Source of the DNA: Dysosmobacter acutus
Lineage (GTDB): Bacteria; Bacillota; Clostridia; Oscillospirales; Oscillospiraceae
Assembly: GCF_018919205.1 (NCBI RefSeq)
Contig: NZ_JAHLQN010000001.1
Coordinates: 1,302,001-1,366,000, forward strand
Direction of reading: 5' to 3'
DNA: 64,000 nt
Position numbers and translations under genes: made by a program. Shown here in pieces: positions 41,800 through 50,184 of this stretch. The first letter of the stretch is position 1; each line of letters starts with the position of its first letter. The notes under the pieces were generated by a model. It was not told the DNA's origin. It worked only from the letters and a program-made list of their open reading frames with translations, and made no database searches.

Positions 41800-43328
41800 G
41801 CTTCCTTCACCCCCATCATGTATTTGCCCACATCGTGAGAGGTCAATGTAGAGGCGTCGGCAATTTTCAGAAGCTGGCCGTTGTAGATGACGCCGATGGT
41901 GTCGGCAAGCTCCATGATCTCGTCCAACTCCAGGGAGATGAGCAAAATGGCGGTGCCCTTGTCCCGCTCTTCTAAAATCTGACGGTGGATGTTTTCAATG
42001 GCGCCGATGTCCAGTCCGCGGGTGGGCTGGACAAAGATGATGAGCTTGGCGTGCTCCTCAATCTCACGGGCGATAATCGCCTTTTGCTGATTGCCGCCGC
42101 TCATGGAGCGCAGGGAGGTCTTGCGTCCCTGGCCGCAACGGATGTCGTAGCGGTCGATCAGTTCGTTGGCGTTCTTCTCAAATTCATTGAACTGTAAAAT
42201 GCCGTTTTTGGAAAAGGGTGCTTTGTAGTACTTCCGAAGGGCCAGGTTGTCCCCCAGGTTGAAGTCCAGGAACACGCCCACGCCCTGCCGGTCCTCAGGG
42301 ATGTAGGAGATGCCGGCCTCCGTCCGCTGGCGGATGGAGAGTGCGGTGATGTCCTTGCCTCCAAGGGTGATGGAGCCGCTGTGGGCCTTTGTCAGCCCGG
42401 CGATGGCGTCGGCCACCTCCACCTGCCCGTTGCCGGAGACGCCTGCAATGGCAAAGACCTCGCCGGCGCGGATCTGGAAGGAGACATCCTTCACCACGTC
42501 AAACTTGTTGGCGTTGCGGACGGTGAGGTTTTTGACCTCCAGCACGGTGCCCCGGTAGTCGGCAGGCTTCTTGGCAGGGTTGAAGTCCACCTGGCGGCCC
42601 ACCATCATGTTGGCCATATCCTGGGAAGAGGTGTTCTTCACGTCCAGCACGTTCACCAATTTGCCGCGGTACAAGATGGCGCAGCGGTCCGCAATCTTTT
42701 TGATCTCCTCGATCTTATGGGTGATGAGGATGATGGTTTTGCCGCCCTTGCGCAGTTCGTCGATGATTTTCAGAAGAAATTCGATCTCCTGAGGGGTCAG
42801 GACGGCGGTGGGCTCGTCGAAAATCAGGATTTCCGCCTTGCGGTAGAGCATCTTCAGGATTTCCACACGCTGGCGGACGGAGACGGGGATGTCCTCGATC
42901 TTGTCGGTGGGGTTGACCTCCAGGCCGAACTTTTTGGACAGTTCCGCAATCTCACGGTTGGCGGTCTTGATGTCCACGCAGGGGAGGACGCCAAACAGCT
43001 TTTTCATGGGTTCCACACCCAGGACGATGTTCTCGGCCACGGTATAATTATCCACCAGTTTGAAGTGCTGATGCACCATGCCGATGTTGTGGGCGGTGGC
43101 GTCGTTGGAGGAGCGGAATTTGACCTTCTCCCCCTGAATGTAAATCTCCCCGATGTCCGGCTCATACATGCCGAACAGCATGCTCATCAGCGTGGATTTG
43201 CCGGCGCCGTTTTCTCCCAAGAGCGCGTAGACCTCGCCGCGCTTGACCTGGATCGTTACGTCGTCGTTGGCGACAATGCCCGGAAAGCGCTTTGTGATGT
43301 GGCGCATTTCCACAATGTAATCTTCCAT
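41796..43328 (-). CDS. ABC transporter ATP-binding protein, nucleoside type (NupO/BmpA-partner)
   Basis: A 510-residue tandem ATPase that energises the importer. The first domain has a full Walker A (GENGAGKST) and Walker B (ILIFDEPTAVL). The second has a degenerate Walker A (GVSGNGQVE) with intact SGGNQQK signature, the usual asymmetry in RbsA/YufO-type proteins. It follows the phosphorylase gene by 79 bases and overlaps the permease start. Confidence 0.94.
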   Translation of the reverse strand: MEDYIVEMRHITKRFPGIVANDDVTIQVKRGEVYALLGENGAGKSTLMSMLFGMYEPDIGEIYIQGEKVKFRSSNDATAHNIGMVHQHFKLVDNYTVAENIVLGVEPMKKLFGVLPCVDIKTANREIAELSKKFGLEVNPTDKIEDIPVSVRQRVEILKMLYRKAEILIFDEPTAVLTPQEIEFLLKIIDELRKGGKTIILITHKIEEIKKIADRCAILYRGKLVNVLDVKNTSSQDMANMMVGRQVDFNPAKKPADYRGTVLEVKNLTVRNANKFDVVKDVSFQIRAGEVFAIAGVSGNGQVEVADAIAGLTKAHSGSITLGGKDITALSIRQRTEAGISYIPEDRQGVGVFLDFNLGDNLALRKYYKAPFSKNGILQFNEFEKNANELIDRYDIRCGQGRKTSLRSMSGGNQQKAIIAREIEEHAKLIIFVQPTRGLDIGAIENIHRQILEERDKGTAILLISLELDEIMELADTIGVIYNGQLLKIADASTLTSHDVGKYMMGVKEA

Positions 43329-43407
43329 GTTACCTCCCCTTGCTTCTCATATGGGATTTGACGCTGCCCCTTCCGTCAGGTTCGGCGGGAGGGGCAGCAT
43401 AAGAGGT

Positions 43408-44136
43408 TTATTCGACGCTCTGCCAGGCCGTCTCCAGAGCAACCTCCATCATCTCGTGGAAGGACTCCTGCCGGTCCTCTGCAGACAGGGCTTCCCCGGT
43501 GAAGAGGTGGTCGGAAATGGTCAGAATGCTCAGCGCCTTCTTGTGGCAGCCCACTGCGGTCCAGTAGAGGCCGGCGGTCTCCATCTCCACTGCCAGATGG
43601 CCCAGGTCCCGCAGCTGCTGGTTGATCTCCGGGCGGGGATAGTAGAAATGGTCGGAGGTGTAGACCGTGCCCACCACGGCGTTGACGTTCAGCTTCCGGG
43701 CCGCTTCCACGCTGTGGGCCAGCATGTCATAGCTTGCGGCGGGAGCCAGGTAGCCGGGCATATTGTAAGCCGCGCCATAGTTGGAGTTGGTGGAAGCCGC
43801 CATGGCCACGACCACGTCCCGCAGCTTGACCTGGTCGGACAGGCCGCCGGCGGAGCCGATGCGGATGATGGCGTCCACGTCAAACTGGTTATAGAGCTCG
43901 GTGGCATAGAGGCCCATGGAGGGAATGCCCATGCCGCTGCCCATGACGGAGATCTTCTTGCCGCGATAGGTGCCGGTATAGCCCAGCATATTGCGGACGG
44001 TATTGAAGCAAACGGGATTGTCCAGATAGTGCTCCGCCACGTGCTTGGCGCGCAGCGGATCGCCGGGCATCAGAACGACCTTGGCAATCTCCGCATCCGT
44101 AACGGAGATGCTGGCGGAAATGGAGGATTTTGTCAT
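43408..44136 (-). CDS. deoD: Purine nucleoside phosphorylase, DeoD type
   Basis: A 242-residue hexameric-type phosphorylase that splits purine nucleosides with phosphate into base and (deoxy)ribose 1-phosphate. The family marks are there: MPGDPLRAKHVAEHYLDNPV, GSGMGIPSMGLYATELY, IRIGSAGGL, and the ribose contact VEMETAGLY; the catalytic Asp lies in TISDHLFTGE. DeoD enzymes accept 6-amino and 6-oxo purines, and some act on 5'-methylthioadenosine. Its place between the binding protein and the ATPase says that imported nucleosides are its substrate. Confidence 0.95.
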   Translation of the reverse strand: MTKSSISASISVTDAEIAKVVLMPGDPLRAKHVAEHYLDNPVCFNTVRNMLGYTGTYRGKKISVMGSGMGIPSMGLYATELYNQFDVDAIIRIGSAGGLSDQVKLRDVVVAMAASTNSNYGAAYNMPGYLAPAASYDMLAHSVEAARKLNVNAVVGTVYTSDHFYYPRPEINQQLRDLGHLAVEMETAGLYWTAVGCHKKALSILTISDHLFTGEALSAEDRQESFHEMMEVALETAWQSVE

Positions 44137-44149
44137 AGTCTTTCCTTTC

Positions 44150-45319
44150 TTACTTCAGGCCGGGGAAGTCGGTGGGAGTGTAGCCGTTGAAATTGGAGGC
44201 GGGCACGATGGTGCCGTTCTTGACCAGCTCATAGCACTCCGCCATCTTGGCAAGAGCATCGTCGCTCAGCTGCTGGCGGCCCTCTTCGGAGACGTAGCTG
44301 GAGGAGTCGGAGTCAGCGCCCAGGAAGGCGTCTTCGGCGGAGAAGGTACCGTTGTAGATGGCCTCTAACTGCTTCTGGACGTTGACGTCCATGACCTTCA
44401 GGGTAGAGGTCAGGATGATGTTGCGGTCGCCGGCGACGCCGTCGTCAAACTGGTCCACGTCGCAGCCGATGACATACACGTCGGAGGCTTCCTTGATGGC
44501 GGTGAAGGTGCCGTTGCCCGCAGCGCCGGCAGCCACGAACAGAACGTCGCAGCCTTCGTTGATCAGGGCCTCGCCAACCACCTTGCCGGTGGCCTCGTCG
44601 GCAAAGTCGCCGATGTAGTTGCCGCCAACGTTGGCGCCGGTGACATCCACGCCGGCGTAGGAGGGCAGCTCCACATATTCAGCGGTGGTGCCAAAGTGGG
44701 CATTGGCGTAATTCACGCCGGACATGAAGCCAAACTGGTAGTTGACGTTGGAGGGGTATGCCATGGCGTTGACCACGGCCACCTTGTTGCTCTCGGTGGT
44801 CAGGGCGGCGGCCAGACCGGCAAAGAAGCCGCCCTCCTGCTCGGAGAAGGTCATGGTGTACACATTGCCCAGGTCAGCGGCGTTCAGGGCATTGCCCTGG
44901 CTGTCGGTGATGGTGGAGTCCACCACGATGAAGTACTTGTCGGGGTTGGCGGCCGCAATGTCGCCGATGGCGGTGAAGTTAAAGCCGGGCAGGACAAAGA
45001 CGTCATAGTCGCCGGCCACGCGGTCCACGGTGGGAACCAGCTCGTTGTAGTCTCCCTCCTTGATGTCGGTGACTGTGCAGTCGGAGTGCTCGGCGACAAA
45101 GGCCTGGATGCCCTCGTAGCAGTTCTGGTTGAAGGAACCGTCGTCGATGCCGGAGGAGGTGATGATGCAGACCTTCAGGCCCGTGGCCCCGGCGCTGCCG
45201 CTGCCGCTTGCGGAACCGGAGCCGGATGCGCTGCCGCCGTTGCCGCCGCAGGCGCTCAGAGACGCGACGATGGCCACCAGAGACAAGATTGCCAGAAATA
45301 CCTTTAACTTCTTTTTCAT
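44150..45319 (-). CDS. BMP-family nucleoside-binding lipoprotein
   Basis: A 389-residue substrate-binding lipoprotein. The signal peptide ends in the lipobox LSAC (Cys24), followed by a Gly/Ser-rich spacer and the BMP/Med domain (KVCIITSSGIDDGSFNQNCY). Characterised members (PnrA, BmpA, NupN) bind purine nucleosides. The start at 45319 has AAAGGAG upstream; a start at 45343 lacks one. It is encoded after the isomerase and before deoD. Confidence 0.93.
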   Translation of the reverse strand: MKKKLKVFLAILSLVAIVASLSACGGNGGSASGSGSASGSGSAGATGLKVCIITSSGIDDGSFNQNCYEGIQAFVAEHSDCTVTDIKEGDYNELVPTVDRVAGDYDVFVLPGFNFTAIGDIAAANPDKYFIVVDSTITDSQGNALNAADLGNVYTMTFSEQEGGFFAGLAAALTTESNKVAVVNAMAYPSNVNYQFGFMSGVNYANAHFGTTAEYVELPSYAGVDVTGANVGGNYIGDFADEATGKVVGEALINEGCDVLFVAAGAAGNGTFTAIKEASDVYVIGCDVDQFDDGVAGDRNIILTSTLKVMDVNVQKQLEAIYNGTFSAEDAFLGADSDSSSYVSEEGRQQLSDDALAKMAECYELVKNGTIVPASNFNGYTPTDFPGLK

Positions 45320-45388
45320 TGGGATACTCCTTTCATAGTCCAATGCTTCTTTATTTTTACAGTCTTCCGACTATAAAACCGGGGGAAA

Positions 45389-46456
45389 TCACTCAAAGAG
45401 CTTCTTCAGGCTCTCAGTGAAGGGGGGATAGCAGATGCCCTTTTCCGTGACGATGCCGGTGAGCAGAGTGTGGTCGGTGACGTCAAAGGCGGGGTTGTAG
45501 CACTTGACCTCCTTGAGGGCCATGGGCTCGGCGTAGAACTTCTCCTTGATCTCCTCGGGGTCCCGCAGCTCGATCTTGATGTCGTCGCCGGTGGGGCAGT
45601 TCATGTCGATGGTGGAGGTGGGCCCCAGGGTGTAGAAGGGGATGCCGTAGTGCTTGGCCAGAATGGCCACGCCGGAGGTGCCGATCTTATTGGCGAAGTC
45701 GCCGTTGGCGGCAATGCGGTCGCAGCCCACAAAGCAGGCGTTGACCCAGCCGTTTTTCATGACAATGCTGGCCATGTTGTCGCAGATGAGCGTCACGTCC
45801 ACGCCGGCCTTCTGGAGCTCAAAGGAGGTGAGCCGGGCGCCCTGGAGCAGAGGCCGGGTCTCGTCGGAGAAGACGCGGAAGTTCATGCCCTGCTCCTTGC
45901 CCAAGAGCATGGGGCCGATGGCGGTGCCGTAGCGGGAGGTGGCCAGAGGGCCGGCGTTGCAGTGGGTCAGGACGCCGTCGCCCTCATGGAGCAGGGAAAG
46001 GCCGTATTCGGAGATTTTGCGGCACATGGCAATGTCTTCTTCGTGGATATTGACGCACTCGCGTCCTAACAGCTCCACGATCTCCCCCACGCCGGAGGAG
46101 GCGTTGCCGGTCACGACCTTCTCCATCCGGTTCAGCGCCCAGCTCAGGTTCACGGCCGTGGGCCGGGAGGAGTTGAGATACTCCTTCTGCCGGTGGAACT
46201 CCGCGGCAAAAGCGTCGTAGGGCTTGTCCGCATACTGCTGGCTCAGCACATACATGGCGTAGCCGGCAAAAATGCCGATGGCCGGAGCGCCCCGGACCCT
46301 CAGCTTCAAAATGGCCTCATAGCAGTCCTCCAACTTGTCCAGGGTCAGATAGACCATGCGGTTGGGCAGCTGGGTCTGGTCGATGATGATGACGCTCTTG
46401 CTGTCCTCAGACAGCTTTACATTGTCGATATGGGTGACCTTCTTGATCTCTTCCAT
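45389..46456 (-). CDS. mtnA: MtnA-like 5-methylthioribose-1-phosphate (or 5-deoxyribose-1-phosphate) isomerase
   Basis: A 355-residue aldose-ketose isomerase of the eIF2B/MtnA family. [12 protein letters not shown] near the N-terminus, [18 protein letters not shown] with the active Cys, and [17 protein letters not shown] with the active Asp are all conserved. It converts (5-methylthio or 5-deoxy)ribose 1-phosphate to the ribulose 1-phosphate. None of the later MtnBCD methionine-salvage genes are here; a class II aldolase is two genes upstream instead, which points to the DHAP shunt. AGGAGG precedes the ATG at 46456. Confidence 0.9.
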   Translation of the reverse strand: MEEIKKVTHIDNVKLSEDSKSVIIIDQTQLPNRMVYLTLDKLEDCYEAILKLRVRGAPAIGIFAGYAMYVLSQQYADKPYDAFAAEFHRQKEYLNSSRPTAVNLSWALNRMEKVVTGNASSGVGEIVELLGRECVNIHEEDIAMCRKISEYGLSLLHEGDGVLTHCNAGPLATSRYGTAIGPMLLGKEQGMNFRVFSDETRPLLQGARLTSFELQKAGVDVTLICDNMASIVMKNGWVNACFVGCDRIAANGDFANKIGTSGVAILAKHYGIPFYTLGPTSTIDMNCPTGDDIKIELRDPEEIKEKFYAEPMALKEVKCYNPAFDVTDHTLLTGIVTEKGICYPPFTESLKKLFE

Positions 46457-46469
46457 GGTATTCCTCCTA

Positions 46470-47285
46470 TTATTCTTGGGTGCCGTAGATAACCCGGACG
46501 CCGTTTTGCTCAAAGTTCCGCAGGCAGTCCGTCTGCCGCTGGGCGGCGTTTGGCCAGCGGTCCGTGACCAGGGCGTATATCCGCTCATAGGTGCAGTCCA
46601 CATAGGGGGCGGAAGCGCCCAACTTGGTGTGGTCCGCCAGCACAAAAAGCTTGTCCGTGCGCTTTAAAAGCTCCCGCTTGGATTCGGACTCCTCATAGCT
46701 CAGCTCCATCATGCCCTTTTCAAAGGAGAGGGCGGTGGCGGAGAAAAAGCATTTGCTGATGTTGATGTGCTGCAACAGCTCCTGATCCCGCAGGCCGCTC
46801 AGAGACAGAGAGGACTTGCGCAGCAGCCCTCCCACCACCATGACGCTGACCGTCTCTGAATCGGAAAACTGGAGCGCAACGTTCAGACCGTTTGTGACCA
46901 CGGTGATTCGTTTTTCATGGAGCAGGGGGCACATCTGCAAAGCGGAGGTGCTGGCGTCCAGGCCGATGATCTCCCCGTCCTCCACATAGGCCGCGGCCGC
47001 CCTGGCAATGGCCTTTTTCTCCTCCTGGCAGACGCGGAACCGCTCCTCCAGAGTCAGATCGGCGGAGGGGACGGGGACATCCGCTGCGGTCCGGACGGAA
47101 TCGCTGACCACAGCGCCGCCGTATATCCGGGACACCATCCCCTCGTCCTCCAGCTCCTTTAGATCCCGGTGAATGGTCATATAGGAGACGTTGAATTTTT
47201 GGGACAGCTGGTTGATGTCCAGAAAATCGTTGCGCTTGAGCATCTCCAATATTTCTTTTTTCCTGGTGTAAGGCAGAGGCTTCAT
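46470..47285 (-). CDS. DeoR/GlpR-family transcriptional regulator
   Basis: A 271-residue regulator. It has an N-terminal winged helix ([20 protein letters not shown] and the following [14 protein letters not shown]) and the C-terminal DeoR sugar-phosphate sensor domain ([12 protein letters not shown], then [11 protein letters not shown]). The effector is probably a sugar phosphate made by this pathway. ATG at 47285 with GGAG nine bases upstream is chosen; GTG at 47303, overlapping the aldolase stop, is possible. It likely controls the operon it sits in. Confidence 0.92.
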   Translation of the reverse strand: MKPLPYTRKKEILEMLKRNDFLDINQLSQKFNVSYMTIHRDLKELEDEGMVSRIYGGAVVSDSVRTAADVPVPSADLTLEERFRVCQEEKKAIARAAAAYVEDGEIIGLDASTSALQMCPLLHEKRITVVTNGLNVALQFSDSETVSVMVVGGLLRKSSLSLSGLRDQELLQHINISKCFFSATALSFEKGMMELSYEESESKRELLKRTDKLFVLADHTKLGASAPYVDCTYERIYALVTDRWPNAAQRQTDCLRNFEQNGVRVIYGTQE

Positions 47286-47299
47286 GACGTTTGCTCCGA

Positions 47300-47947
47300 T
47301 CACGCTTTGTCCTGTCCGTAGTGGTGCTCCACAAAGTCCTTCATGTACGCGACCTGCTCATCGGAGATGATGTGGGGGGTGCCCACTGCCAGGGACATCT
47401 GATAGATCTGGGCGGTCATCTCCAGCACCGTGCAGACCTTGAACGCCTGGTTCATATCCTTTCCGACGCAAACGGCGCCGTGGTTGGCAATCAGACAGGC
47501 AGTCCCCGTTTCCCCCAGGGCGGCAACCACGTTCCGGGCCAGCTCCTCGCTGCCAGGCAGGGCGTATTCCGTGGGATAGACCGTGCCGCCCAAAGCCTGG
47601 GCCGCCTCGTCGATGATAGGCGGAATGGGCTGGTGCAGGCAGGCGAAGACCTGGGAGTACAGGGGGTGGGTGTGGATGACGGCGTTGATCTCCGGCCGGG
47701 CATTGAGAATCCCAAGGTGCATTCCCACTTCAATAGTGGGCTTTCTCCGGCCCTCCGCCACGGTGCCGTCCGGCCGCATGACCACAATATCCTCCTCCGT
47801 CAGGGTGTCATAGGGCATGGCCGAAGGCGTTAAGTACACAAGACCCGTCTCAGGGTCACGGACGCTGATGTTGCCCCACGTCTCCACCGTAAGGCCCTTG
47901 TGGAGCATCCGCTTGCCGGACTCCACCAAATGTGCTTTGTAGTTCAT
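47300..47947 (-). CDS. Class II aldolase (fuculose-1-phosphate aldolase-like)
   Basis: A 215-residue zinc aldolase and the first gene of the operon. Metal and catalytic residues are present: Glu73, His92 and His94 in IHTHPLYS, and His156 in NHGAVC. The family cleaves ketose 1-phosphates (fuculose, rhamnulose, 5-deoxyribulose or methylthioribulose 1-phosphate) to DHAP plus an aldehyde. Next to an MtnA-like isomerase and a nucleoside phosphorylase, 5-deoxy- or 5-methylthioribulose 1-phosphate is the likely substrate. GGAGG precedes the ATG at 47947. Confidence 0.9.
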   Translation of the reverse strand: MNYKAHLVESGKRMLHKGLTVETWGNISVRDPETGLVYLTPSAMPYDTLTEEDIVVMRPDGTVAEGRRKPTIEVGMHLGILNARPEINAVIHTHPLYSQVFACLHQPIPPIIDEAAQALGGTVYPTEYALPGSEELARNVVAALGETGTACLIANHGAVCVGKDMNQAFKVCTVLEMTAQIYQMSLAVGTPHIISDEQVAYMKDFVEHHYGQDKA

Positions 47948-48060
47948 TTCAATCCTCCAGACAACAAAAAAGCCCGCCGCCAAGCGTCCATTTATAGCAA
48001 TTCTTCTCTACAAACTTCAAACCTGTCCGGCAAGCGCGCTATTGATCTTTTAACACCTGC

Positions 48061-48089
48061 ATTTTACCACGGCTTCTCCATACTGTCAA
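48061..48089 (-). promoter_or_regulatory. Promoter of nine-gene salvage operon
   Basis: On the minus strand TTGACA, 17 bases, TAAAAT. TGTTAAAA occurs upstream (complement 48104-48111) and just downstream (complement 48048-48055) of the core promoter, 56 bases apart, and may be a DeoR-type operator pair. The leader to the start codon is about 110 bases, with no recognisable riboswitch. Confidence 0.8.
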
Positions 48090-48216
48090 CATTTCTTATC
48101 ACATTTTAACAAATACCTGAGATAAGCGACTGTAATATCCGAATGGATTCAACAAAAGTTAACAAAAGAAGGGGTGGAATTTTGCATGATTTGACAGTGA
48201 AATTTGGGAAAAGCGG

Positions 48217-48245
48217 TTGCCAAAGGCCGGGAACTGGGCTATGAT
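48217..48245 (+). promoter_or_regulatory. Promoter of aaRS-like gene
   Basis: TTGCCA, 17 bases, TATGAT. The -10 box overlaps an upstream ATG (48241), which rules out that ATG as a start. Confidence 0.65.
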
Positions 48246-48279
48246 AGAAAAACTGAACGAATGGGGAGCGGGTGAAGGA

Positions 48280-49209
48280 ATGCAGGAAAATCGCGGCGTG
48301 AAAAAAATCATCGAAAAAGTGGAAGGAAAACCGCTTTTGGAGGGACTGGGACAGCTGTCACAATCTGAGTGGAGCAGCCTGCAGCTGGCGATAGACCGCC
48401 TCCGCGCGGGACGGCTCACGGCACCGGATGTGCTCAGACGCTATGAGCAGAGCCGGTTTGCCGGGCCCAGCCCCCTCAGCGCCCTGGACTTTCATCGCCT
48501 GGAGACGGCGCTTTTGTCCCTGGCGGAGAAGCAGGGGTTTGAAAGCGTCCTGCTTTCGCCGGTGTCGCCCTTTGGAAGCTGTTCCGTATTCGGGTGTGTG
48601 GATCAGAACAATGTGGTGGGCGCGGGAAGGGGCCTGGAGGTGCTGGCAGACCCCACCAATGCCCTGGCCCTGGAGCTTGGAACAAGGATCAGGGGCGGCG
48701 CCGGTTCCGGCGAGCTGCACCTCTGCACCACCGCCAGAGTGGTGAGAGGGCAGAAGTTTTCCGGCAAGGGGATGCTGCCCCATTTTGGAATTTTCTGCAT
48801 GGTCTCGCGGGGCAGGGATTCCGCTGGCGGATACAGCTGTGAAAAGGCGCTGCTGCGCCGCCAGATCCGGTACTGTCAGGCGCTGTACGGCCCGCAGATG
48901 TCGCTGACGCTGCGCCGCCGGGCGGGCTATACTGATCCGGACGGTTTTTTGGAGGCTATGGAAACCTTCCTCCGGAATGAGATGCCGGAAGTGCCCCTGC
49001 GGATAGAGAAGCAGGAGGAGAACGCCTACTACAAGGGACTGAACTTCAAGATTTACTGGACTGCCCACGGCGAGACCTTCGAGGTGGGAGACGGGGGATT
49101 TGTGGACTGGATGGAGCAGCTTGTGGGAAACCGGAAGGAACGCTGCCTCATCAGCGGTATCGGCATGGACCGAATGCTTCTTTTTGATGAAATGGATACC
49201 TTATTATAA
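48280..49209 (+). CDS. Class II aminoacyl-tRNA synthetase-like protein, function unknown
   Basis: A 309-residue protein. An LSPVSPFGSCSVFG segment, DPTNALALELGTRIR, and a C-terminal GDGGFVDWM..SGIGMDRML stretch resemble strand-and-helix blocks of a class II synthetase core (the last like motif 3, which normally has Arg). It lacks an anticodon-binding domain and looks closest to HisRS/HisZ-type stand-alone cores. It could be a catalytic paralogue, an ATP-phosphoribosyltransferase regulator, or unrelated; no his genes are near. The start at 48280 lies downstream of the promoter with GGGAG about 11 bases away. Confidence 0.45.
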   Translation: MQENRGVKKIIEKVEGKPLLEGLGQLSQSEWSSLQLAIDRLRAGRLTAPDVLRRYEQSRFAGPSPLSALDFHRLETALLSLAEKQGFESVLLSPVSPFGSCSVFGCVDQNNVVGAGRGLEVLADPTNALALELGTRIRGGAGSGELHLCTTARVVRGQKFSGKGMLPHFGIFCMVSRGRDSAGGYSCEKALLRRQIRYCQALYGPQMSLTLRRRAGYTDPDGFLEAMETFLRNEMPEVPLRIEKQEENAYYKGLNFKIYWTAHGETFEVGDGGFVDWMEQLVGNRKERCLISGIGMDRMLLFDEMDTLL

Positions 49210-49253
49210 TATATGGAAAGCGGCGGCCGGATGGCCCGGCGGGAGGGATGCCA

Positions 49254-49733
49254 ATGTTGAATACCACACTGGGATATATTGAGCGGGATTTTGAAGGGCG
49301 CAGGCAGTATCTGATGCTGCACCGTGTCAAAAAGAAAAACGATCTCAACCACGACAAGTGGATTGGAATCGGCGGAAAATTCGAAGACAAGGAGAGCCCG
49401 GAGGAGTGCATGCTCCGGGAGGCCAGGGAGGAGACGGGCCTGACGCTCAGGCGCATGAGATACCGGGGACTGGTCACCTTTGTCTCCGATCTCTATGAGA
49501 CGGAGTACATGCACCTGTTCACTGCCGACAACTTTACCGGGGAGCTGATCGAGTGCGACGAGGGAAACCTGGAGTGGATTGACCGGGATCAACTGATGGC
49601 CCTGCCCCAGTGGGAGGGAGACCGGATTTTTCACTCCCTTTTGGAGCAGGAAGCGCCTTTTTTCTCCTTAAAACTCCAGTATGAGGGGGATTCATTGGTG
49701 CTGGCGGTGCTCAACGGGGAGCGGATTCGATGA
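49254..49733 (+). CDS. NUDIX hydrolase (MutT/MutX-like)
   Basis: A 159-residue pyrophosphohydrolase. The Nudix box runs from GGKFEDKESPEE to REAREETGL with the conserved Glu residues for metal. The preceding HDKWIGIGGKF and the overall length fit 8-oxo-dGTP diphosphatases of the MutX/YtkD type, which clean the nucleotide pool. ATG at 49254 has GGGAGGG six bases upstream and is preferred over 49248. The stop overlaps the DUF523 start. Confidence 0.92.
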   Translation: MLNTTLGYIERDFEGRRQYLMLHRVKKKNDLNHDKWIGIGGKFEDKESPEECMLREAREETGLTLRRMRYRGLVTFVSDLYETEYMHLFTADNFTGELIECDEGNLEWIDRDQLMALPQWEGDRIFHSLLEQEAPFFSLKLQYEGDSLVLAVLNGERIR

Positions 49734-50164
49734 AGGGTCCCATTCTGGTCAGCGCCTGCCTCATAGGCAGGTGCTGCCGGTATGACGGGACCGGCAAAGA
49801 GCTGCCGGAGCTTCTCCGCCTGGGGGAGCGCTGCCGGCTGGTGCCGGTCTGTCCGGAGTGTTTGGGCGGCCTGCCCACGCCCCGGCCGCCTGCGGAGCGT
49901 CAGGGGAACCGGGTGGTGAACCGGGAGGGAGAGGATGTGACGGAGGCCTATCGCCGGGGAGCGGAACAGGCGCTGCGCATTGCCCTTGAGCACCGCTGCA
50001 CGGCAGCGGTGCTCAAGGAGCGCAGCCCATCCTGCGGCGCCGGCCGGATCTACGACGGAACCTTCCGGCACATTCTGACGGCAGGAGACGGCGTGACGGC
50101 GGAGCTGCTGCGCAAAAACGGCATCACGGTGGTGGGGGAATCCCAGATTCACACGCTGCTGTGA
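49730..50164 (+). CDS. DUF523 family protein
   Basis: A 144-residue protein covering the whole family: ILVSACLIGRCCRYDG, VCPECLGGLPTPRPPAE and KERSPSCGAGRIYDG with conserved cysteines that may hold a metal or cluster. The biochemical role is unknown; some members are fused to DUF1722. It is coupled to the NUDIX gene by ATGA and followed by the transporter after 20 bases. Confidence 0.92.
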   Translation: MKGPILVSACLIGRCCRYDGTGKELPELLRLGERCRLVPVCPECLGGLPTPRPPAERQGNRVVNREGEDVTEAYRRGAEQALRIALEHRCTAAVLKERSPSCGAGRIYDGTFRHILTAGDGVTAELLRKNGITVVGESQIHTLL

Positions 50165-50184
50165 TCAAAGAGGGAGAGAGGACG

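Noticed and set aside
45389..46456. Classical methionine salvage pathway
   Set aside because: mtnA is present, but no mtnK, mtnB, mtnW/X or mtnD genes are adjacent; the class II aldolase suggests the DHAP shunt instead.
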